From: Pontibacter ummariensis
Lineage (GTDB): Bacteria; Bacteroidota; Bacteroidia; Cytophagales; Hymenobacteraceae
Length of the DNA: 64,000 nt
NCBI RefSeq assembly: GCF_900188175.1
Contig: NZ_FZOQ01000019.1
Location: forward strand, 43,270 to 107,269
Direction of reading: 5' to 3'
Shown piece after piece: positions 58,608 through 64,000 of the stretch. The notes beneath the pieces were generated by a model, which was not told the origin of the DNA, made no database searches, and was given only the letters and a program-made list of their open reading frames with translations. How positions within the stretch are numbered: the stretch's first letter is position 1; each line of letters starts with the position of its first letter. The translations under genes and the position numbers were made by a program.

Positions 58608-58643
58608 CTGATGAAGATCATGAGGTTAATGACGTTAATGCTG
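58608..58643. repeat. 9-bp array A8 between TraN and the coupling protein gene
   Basis: Units in phase: CTGATGAAG, ATCATGAGG, TTAATGACG and TTAATGCTG. It lies in the 59-bp gap before the coupling-protein start. Same family as the rep/par arrays. Confidence 0.65.
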
Positions 58644-58664
58644 TTTAGCTGTATCTGGTAAAAG

Positions 58665-60632
58665 ATGGAGGAATCTAGCGAGATAAAGCGGCTGTACTCG
58701 TTCCTGCAGGGGTTGGTCTACTTTTCCCTCTTTGTAGAGTTTGGGGTGCTGCTGTTTTCCGGGGCTCCCTTTCTCTCCGCTATAAGACCGGTGGTAGAAA
58801 GGTTGGCACGGCTGCCGATCTATGACAACATTTACTTCTCCAAAGCTTTCACCTTTGCGCTCATTCTGATTGTGTCCATTGGCACGAAAGCAAGGAAGGA
58901 TCTGAACCACAACCCCAAGAGGCACATCATGTTGCCGCTTCTCCTGGGCGGTGTCCTGTTTCTCTCATCCGGTCTTTTCTACTTTTATGTCCATGGCACG
59001 GCGTTGTTTTGCGGCGTTACCCTGTTTGACCTGCTCTACTGTTTGTTTTCACTGATAGGTGCCCTCCTCATGCACATTGCCCTGGACAATGTCTCCAAAC
59101 ACGTCCAAAGCGGGCTGATGAAGGACAGGTTCAACGTGGAGAATGAGTCCTTTGAGCAGTCAAAGGATCTGGTGAGCAGCCCTTACTCGGTAAACATTCC
59201 CATGCGCTACTATCATAACAGAAAGGTAAACAAGGGTTGGCTGAACGTGGTGAACCCTTTTCGGGCAACGCTTCTGATCGGGACCCCTGGTTCCGGGAAG
59301 TCTTTTTCGGTCGTGAACCCCTTTATCAAGCAGATGTTGGCCAAGGGGTTCTCTATGGCGCTGTATGATTTTAAATTCCCGGACCTGGGGAGGATCGCGT
59401 ACTACCATTACCTGGTGAACAAGAAGAAGGGGGCCTTAAGGAACCACCGCTTCCATGTCATCAACTTCAACAGCGTGGAGCACAGCCGCCGTTTTAACCC
59501 GCTCAAGCCAGCATACCTGCCTACCCTGGCAGATGCCATAGAGACGGCGGAGGCTCTCCTGCAGTCGCTTACCAAGAATGACAAGGAGAGCGGTGCGGCC
59601 CAGTTTTTTACCCAGTCGGCGGTTAACTTTCTGGCTAGCTGTATTTTTTTTCTGAGCCGTTACCAGGAAGGCCGTTACTCTACTTTCCCCCATGTGATGG
59701 CACTTGTTAACCTGGGTTACGATGAGATCTTTGACTTGCTGTTTACCGAGCCACAGCTGATGAGCCTGCTTTCTCCCTTTCGCACGGCTTACCGGAACAA
59801 GGCCTTTGACCAGTTGGAGGGACAGATCGGCACGCTAAAGATCAACATCGGGCGGCTGGCGACAAAGGAAACCTTTTGGGTGCTTTCAGGAGACGACTTT
59901 GACTTGAAGATAAGTAACCCGGCAGAACCATCGGTCCTGGTGATCGCCAATGATCCCTCGACGCAAAGTATTAATAGTGCGTGCAACGCGTTGATCCTAA
60001 ACCGTATGACCAAACTGATCAACTCTAAGGGGAACCTGCCCTGTGGCCTGATTGTGGATGAGTCCCCGACCCTTTATGTGCACAAGGTGGAGAACCTGAT
60101 AGCCACCGCGCGGAGCAATAAGATAGCCGTCTTGTTAGGGCTCCAGGAACTCCCGCAGCTAAAGCAGCAGTATGGCAGGGAAACGGCCGATACCATCTGC
60201 TCTGTCGCTGCCAATGTGCTGAGCGGGTCCGTGCGGAACAAGGAGACGCTGGACTGGCTGGAGAAAATATTCGGTAAGGTAAGGCAGCAGAAGCAGGGGG
60301 TGAGCATTGACCGAAACCGTACCTCTGTTAGCCTAAACGAGGAAATGGGAGCCCTTATTCCTGCCTCCAAGATAGCTAACCTCCGGGCGGGAGAACTAGT
60401 CGGACAGGTGGCCACTGACAGTACCGATTATGATGGCAGGCACGTAAGCAGTACCTACAACTGTAAAATTGACCTCGATATAGAGGCCATAGCAAAGGAA
60501 GAAGCGTTATATGTAGATATGCCTAGATTTTATACTTTTGGAAAAGACACCGAGCGGGTTTCTAAACTTGAAAACAACTTTATAAAAATCAACAAAGACA
60601 TCGCCTCACTTATAGCCGAATTTCAAGTATGA
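58665..60632 (+). CDS. VirD4-type coupling protein (TraG/TraD family)
   Basis: The protein has 655 residues. Four N-terminal membrane helices, then ATPase domain with Walker A IGTPGSGKSFSVV (about 204-216), Walker B VIANDPST-type region LVIANDP and GLIVDESPTLYV. It brings the relaxase-DNA complex to the transfer channel. Ends with a 4-bp overlap onto the XRE gene. Confidence 0.93.
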   Translation: MEESSEIKRLYSFLQGLVYFSLFVEFGVLLFSGAPFLSAIRPVVERLARLPIYDNIYFSKAFTFALILIVSIGTKARKDLNHNPKRHIMLPLLLGGVLFLSSGLFYFYVHGTALFCGVTLFDLLYCLFSLIGALLMHIALDNVSKHVQSGLMKDRFNVENESFEQSKDLVSSPYSVNIPMRYYHNRKVNKGWLNVVNPFRATLLIGTPGSGKSFSVVNPFIKQMLAKGFSMALYDFKFPDLGRIAYYHYLVNKKKGALRNHRFHVINFNSVEHSRRFNPLKPAYLPTLADAIETAEALLQSLTKNDKESGAAQFFTQSAVNFLASCIFFLSRYQEGRYSTFPHVMALVNLGYDEIFDLLFTEPQLMSLLSPFRTAYRNKAFDQLEGQIGTLKINIGRLATKETFWVLSGDDFDLKISNPAEPSVLVIANDPSTQSINSACNALILNRMTKLINSKGNLPCGLIVDESPTLYVHKVENLIATARSNKIAVLLGLQELPQLKQQYGRETADTICSVAANVLSGSVRNKETLDWLEKIFGKVRQQKQGVSIDRNRTSVSLNEEMGALIPASKIANLRAGELVGQVATDSTDYDGRHVSSTYNCKIDLDIEAIAKEEALYVDMPRFYTFGKDTERVSKLENNFIKINKDIASLIAEFQV

Positions 60633-60982
60633 AGATAGCCCTTAGCGATATTGGGGAGAAGCTGAGCTCCTTCCGTAAGACCCTGAACCTTTCTCAGAAG
60701 GAAGTTGCCGTGGCAATGGGCGTGCACCAGACACAGATCTCGAAGATAGAAAACGGAGAAGGGGGCAGTATTGAGCTGCTGCTACTTGTCCTGAACTATT
60801 ACGGTAACAATTACAACGTCAAGTTCGTGCTGGGGGATGAGTTTGAAGTGATTGTCAATTCCCCGGGAGACTCTTTGACCAGCCCTTACAATAAAATAGC
60901 CGTTGAAAAGCTGACGATGCTGGAGGGGGAGATTTCCTCCCAGTTGGCTGACATCAGGAAGCTATTAAGCAGCTCCTCCTGA
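60629..60982 (+). CDS. XRE-family regulator
   Basis: The protein has 117 residues. HTH_3 domain LSQKEVAVAMGVHQTQISKIE (about 20-40). The C-terminal half (FEVIVNSPGDSLTSPYNKIA and a coiled end) is not recognised. Translational coupling to the coupling protein suggests it tunes transfer genes. Confidence 0.85.
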   Translation: MKIALSDIGEKLSSFRKTLNLSQKEVAVAMGVHQTQISKIENGEGGSIELLLLVLNYYGNNYNVKFVLGDEFEVIVNSPGDSLTSPYNKIAVEKLTMLEGEISSQLADIRKLLSSSS

Positions 60983-60996
60983 GTGGAGGCATGGCG

Positions 60997-61599
60997 CTAC
61001 CGCCTTGCTTTCGCTATTTCACGGTATATCAGATCAAGGTAAGGAGTAGGGTCTACTACGCGGGCTCCATGCTTTAGTGAAAAGTGAAGGTGTTCTCCTG
61101 TGCTTCGCCCGGTGCTCCCCGTGATGGCGAGCACGGTGCCAGCCTGCACCAGCGCTTCCTCCCGAACAAGAATAGTGGACAGGTGACCGTATACGCTTCT
61201 GTAAGCCCCGTGTGCTACCTCTATGTAGTTGCCAAGCCCCTTGCTGTAGCCGACCTTGCTGACCTTCCCAGGCATGATTGCCAGTACGGAATCCTGGCTG
61301 GCTTTGAAGTCTATTCCTTTGTGAAGAGAGGTTTAGCCCGTAAAGGGATCCACCCTCATGCCATAGGGGCTATTAAGAAGGAGGCTTGACAGCGGCATAG
61401 AGACAGGAGGACGTTTCATTGTAAGCGCAGCCGGAACTATGGGAGGTAAGGCTTCAGGCCTTTCTGCTGCAGCCTCTTCTGCCTCCCTTGTTTGAACCTG
61501 CACGGAAGGCAGGGGGGCAGCTTTCCTAATGGTGTTAAACTGGCTGTAGGCGGGGAGGGCAAAAAGGACAAGGGGTGCTAACAAGCAGAGCTTTAACAT
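60997..61599 (-). pseudogene. M23-family peptidase broken by an in-frame stop
   Basis: The full frame is 200 codons. A signal peptide (LLAPLVLFALPAYSQ) and linker lead to SPYGMRVDPFTG, then TAA (61333-61335), then the same frame continues TSLHKGIDFKASQDSVLAI and ends with GEHLHF. AAA (Lys) to TAA is the simplest change. Metal-binding residues HxxxD and HLH are intact. Such LysM/M23 hydrolases thin peptidoglycan for the conjugation apparatus. Restart at 61275 (MPGKVSKV) would lose the first zinc ligands and signal peptide. A base error cannot be excluded. Confidence 0.85.
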
Positions 61600-61735
61600 G
61601 GGATAATAAAAGCAGTAATAAAGCCCAACACCAGTATTCTATAAAAGGTTTAAAACAGCAAATTTGTTGCTATTGGCACTGCAAATTTAGTTATATTACA
61701 TAATGCCAAGATAAGTATACGTTATACGCATTGAT

Positions 61736-62368
61736 ATGAACTTTGACATCAAGGATCTTCCGTTTGCACAGTTCGAGAAGCTGGGATTGAGCAGGAAGGA
61801 CGTTCTGAACATGAAGCCTGAGGACCTTGCCAACTTGCTTTCAGGCAACCGGACAAGTCTTCTCACGCTTTCTGTAGAATTGACAAACGGACAGCGGTTC
61901 GAGACGGAGGCCAAGCTTTCGCTTTACAGAAACCCGGACAAGTCTGTGTCGATTTACGTGCACCCGGTACGTGCGCAACTAAAGAATGATATCGGTGCTA
62001 CCGCTGAGGAGCTCTCACATCTTAAGCAGGGAGGGTTGCTTGTTAAGGACCATACTGCCCTGAACGGGGAGAGAGAACCGCATTTCTTTCAGTTGGACAG
62101 AGACACAAACGAGATCCTGCGGGCGAGGGTCCGGGACTTTGTGGTACCGAGCGCTATCAGGGATGCAGTCCTCAGCCCGGACCAGAAGGAGCAGCTCCGT
62201 CAAGGAAAGATGATTGAGCTGGAGGCAAAAGGAGGAAAGGAAGTCATCCGCGCCCGCGTGGACTTAAATGAACCGCGGGGCTTTACGACTAATCCGGAGA
62301 TTCTTGGGCAAAAAGAAAACAGGGGATTCAGCCCTGAGAAGGTGAAGCCCTCCGGCCTGAAGCGCTAA
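61736..62368 (+). CDS. DUF4099/DUF3945-type protein
   Basis: The protein has 210 residues. N-terminal FAQFEKLGLSRKDVLNMKPE and LANLLSGNRTSLLTLSVEL are DUF4099-like; the C-terminal DLNEPRGFTTNPE and FSPEKVKPSGLKR resemble the end of DUF3945 proteins. These families are common near mobilisation genes in Bacteroidota, role unknown. 10 bp before the next gene. Confidence 0.82.
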   Translation: MNFDIKDLPFAQFEKLGLSRKDVLNMKPEDLANLLSGNRTSLLTLSVELTNGQRFETEAKLSLYRNPDKSVSIYVHPVRAQLKNDIGATAEELSHLKQGGLLVKDHTALNGEREPHFFQLDRDTNEILRARVRDFVVPSAIRDAVLSPDQKEQLRQGKMIELEAKGGKEVIRARVDLNEPRGFTTNPEILGQKENRGFSPEKVKPSGLKR

Positions 62369-62378
62369 AGCAAGACAA

Positions 62379-63476
62379 ATGACGACTTTCAGAGAGTATA
62401 AGGATAAAGTGCCTATCATACAGGTAGCAGAGGCCCTGGGCTACGTGGTGAACCTAAAGAAAGGCAGGCGAAGGCTGGAGTACAAGCATCCAGACGGGGA
62501 CACTGTTATCATCAACAATCCGAATGACAGTGCCAAGCAGCTTTACTTTAACCGTAACGGCAGCGTGGACAGGGGCTCTGTTGTTGATTTTGTGGCCAAT
62601 AGGCTCTACAGGTTCAATGAAAGCTATCAGTCGGACACGGAGGGCATCAATAAAGTCCTCGCACGGTTTGCGGGGGAACCCTACACCTTTAAGCCTGTCT
62701 TTATGCCTGCACCCGCAAAGCCCTTTGTGGAAGGACGTTATGAGGTGATGCCGTTGTCAGTGGCCAAGCTCCATTACCTGACGAAAGAGCGTGGCCTGAG
62801 CTGGGAGACTGTGGAGAAGTTCCTCCCCTTTATCCGGCTTGTAAAGGACACTCACAAAGAGCCGTCGCAGCAATTCCCTAACATTGCGTTCCCGCTAACA
62901 AGGCCGGGCGCTTCGGACATTGTCGGCTATGACCTGAGAAACTACGGGTTTAAGCGGGTCGCCCCTGGCAGCGATCGCCAGAGTGGCATGTGGATCGCAG
63001 ACTTCGCCGGGGATCCTGCCCGTACGAGGAATGTTTATTTTGGAGAAAACCCCATAGACATGATGAGCTTCTACCAGCTCAAAAGAAAGGAGCTGGACAT
63101 CGGGTCGTCGGCCTTTGTTTCCTTTGGCGGAGGCATTTCACGAAACCAGATACGCCTGGCCCTCGAGCACTGGCCGCAGGCAGCGAAGAACACCCTCTTT
63201 GACAATGACTACCAGGGCAAGGTCTACGACATCACCTTGGCCGCTGCCATATCCGGTAAAGAAAGTTCCTTCAGAAAAGAGGGCGATGACCTGCTGTTTA
63301 AGGCCAATGGAAGGAACTTTACCATTCACGCAACGAAGCTTAACCTAAGTGTATTTGAGCGGGAATCGGGCATAAGGTCCGGGCTTCATGTTCATAAGTC
63401 GAGAGGCGTTAAAGACTTCAATGAGATCATACGCTCTCCTGCGCATGAAAAACAAAGCCTTCAGCTGAAAAGGTAA
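62379..63476 (+). CDS. Toprim-type DNA primase-like protein (DUF3991)
   Basis: The protein has 365 residues. N-terminal DUF3991-like part (VPIIQVAEALGYVVNLKKG, SVVDFVANRLYRFNESYQ), middle toprim fold with NVYFGENPIDMMSFYQL (Glu of the metal site) and TLFDNDYQGKVYDITLA (DxD-like). Primases of this kind start complementary-strand synthesis in the recipient. Shares a C-terminal LQLKR with the previous product's GLKR end. Confidence 0.82.
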   Translation: MTTFREYKDKVPIIQVAEALGYVVNLKKGRRRLEYKHPDGDTVIINNPNDSAKQLYFNRNGSVDRGSVVDFVANRLYRFNESYQSDTEGINKVLARFAGEPYTFKPVFMPAPAKPFVEGRYEVMPLSVAKLHYLTKERGLSWETVEKFLPFIRLVKDTHKEPSQQFPNIAFPLTRPGASDIVGYDLRNYGFKRVAPGSDRQSGMWIADFAGDPARTRNVYFGENPIDMMSFYQLKRKELDIGSSAFVSFGGGISRNQIRLALEHWPQAAKNTLFDNDYQGKVYDITLAAAISGKESSFRKEGDDLLFKANGRNFTIHATKLNLSVFERESGIRSGLHVHKSRGVKDFNEIIRSPAHEKQSLQLKR

Positions 63477-64000
63477 GACTCCATATCTCTGTTCCTGTAC
63501 GACGGCAAAGGTTTTCAGCCAAGTGCCTGGAGAAGGAGACTTACAACAAATTTATGGTTGAAAAGATGCTCTTAGCCCTTGTTTCATTAGGTTAATGAGG
63601 CCCATGATGCCCATGATGATCAGTAGCTTTGTAGATCCCCACAGGCCTGATGGCGAATTAGTTTTCATGCCATGTGCTTCAGAAACTGCTCCTGCCTTGT
63701 GTTACTATTGGGCCTGGAGTACTCTCAAATCTACCAGGCAGATCACGATCTCCTGTTGCAATGCATAGAATCTTTTCGTCCACTTATTCATTCTGGGCTC
63801 TATGTCCCTATGTCCGCAAAGAGTGGAAATCTCCTCCAGGTCCCTCATCCGTTTTTGGAGCTTTGCATAAAGCAGACAAGAATAATTAGGATTACATATA
63901 TTTGCAGTGCCAGCCCCTAAATACGCCAAGGCCGATGAGGAGCAGGAGGTTTATTCTGTAACCAGATGCTTATGAAGCGATGACCGAAAGTAAAAAGGTA
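63477..64000. other. Gene-free right end
   Basis: These 524 bp show only array A9; ORFs of 70-80 codons on both strands at 63670-63930 have no recognisable product. A gene could continue past the window edge. Confidence 0.4.
63583..63618. repeat. 9-bp array A9
   Basis: Units TTCATTAGG, TTAATGAGG, CCCATGATG and CCCATGATG. Same family as the rep/par arrays; it closes the transfer region on its right side. Confidence 0.65.

Noticed and set aside
63672..63929. ORFs of 71-82 codons at the right edge
   Set aside because: They overlap on both strands with no recognisable product.
1..64000. tRNA or rRNA genes as integration site
   Set aside because: I looked for cloverleaf-like sequences near the integrase and att-like repeats and saw none; a dedicated scan would be needed to be sure.

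Overview
The window looks like a large piece (possibly most) of a conjugative plasmid from a member of the Bacteroidota, most likely order Cytophagales and perhaps a Hymenobacteraceae/Pontibacter-like host. The taxonomy is an inference. It rests on the SusC/SusD outer-membrane pair, a TraE-to-TraN conjugation operon of the Bacteroidetes type, Bacteroidetes families such as DUF4099, DUF3987 and DUF6371, and a Rep_3 initiator with its own iterons. No rRNA, tRNA or core chromosomal gene was seen.

Layout. (1) 1-12.4 kb: an accessory nutrient-uptake region with a SusC/SusD/lipoprotein operon (the last gene runs off the left edge), an AraC-type regulator, a second TonB-dependent receptor and a secreted PDZ-alpha/beta hydrolase. 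(2) 12.7-15.4 kb: a GNAT acetyltransferase, an IS110 transposase remnant and a tripartite hipB-hipS-hipT toxin-antitoxin locus whose hipT kinase gene carries a frameshift. (3) 15.4-21 kb: replication and partition, with a ribbon-helix-helix protein, ParA, a Rep_3 initiator and an iteron origin. This part is peppered with arrays of a degenerate 9-bp unit (about TTCATKAAC) that continue at two places around the transfer region. (4) 21.1-25.4 kb: a thioredoxin-like protein, a two-component system, a VTT membrane protein and a PepSY-like lipoprotein. (5) 26.4-26.8 kb mobC, with two extra Rep iterons just upstream.

(6) 26.96-46.34 kb: an apparent integrated element of about 19.4 kb, bounded by near-identical 21-bp direct repeats, with a tyrosine recombinase at its right end. 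It separates mobC from its relaxase. It holds two primase/helicase-like genes (DUF6371, DUF3987), excisionase-like HTH proteins, a small-terminase gene, a 1661-residue phage tail tape-measure protein, a duplicated set of small unknown genes, and a 0.5-kb patch packed with perfect palindromes. I see no portal, capsid or large-terminase gene. The element is therefore either a decayed prophage or a phage-satellite-like unit, and it is the most likely site of an undescribed system here.

(7) 46.3-63.5 kb: the transfer region, with oriT-like palindromes, a MOBP relaxase, a ParA-like TraA, small tra genes, TraE, TraF, the VirB4-type TraG, TraJ, TraK, a TraL-position protein, TraM, TraN, a VirD4-type coupling protein, an XRE regulator, an M23 peptidase gene broken by a stop codon, a DUF4099 protein and a toprim primase. 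The genes are tightly packed with frequent 4-26 bp overlaps. At least two well-defined genes (hipT and the M23 peptidase) carry single disabling changes, so either decay or base errors in the sequence must be considered.
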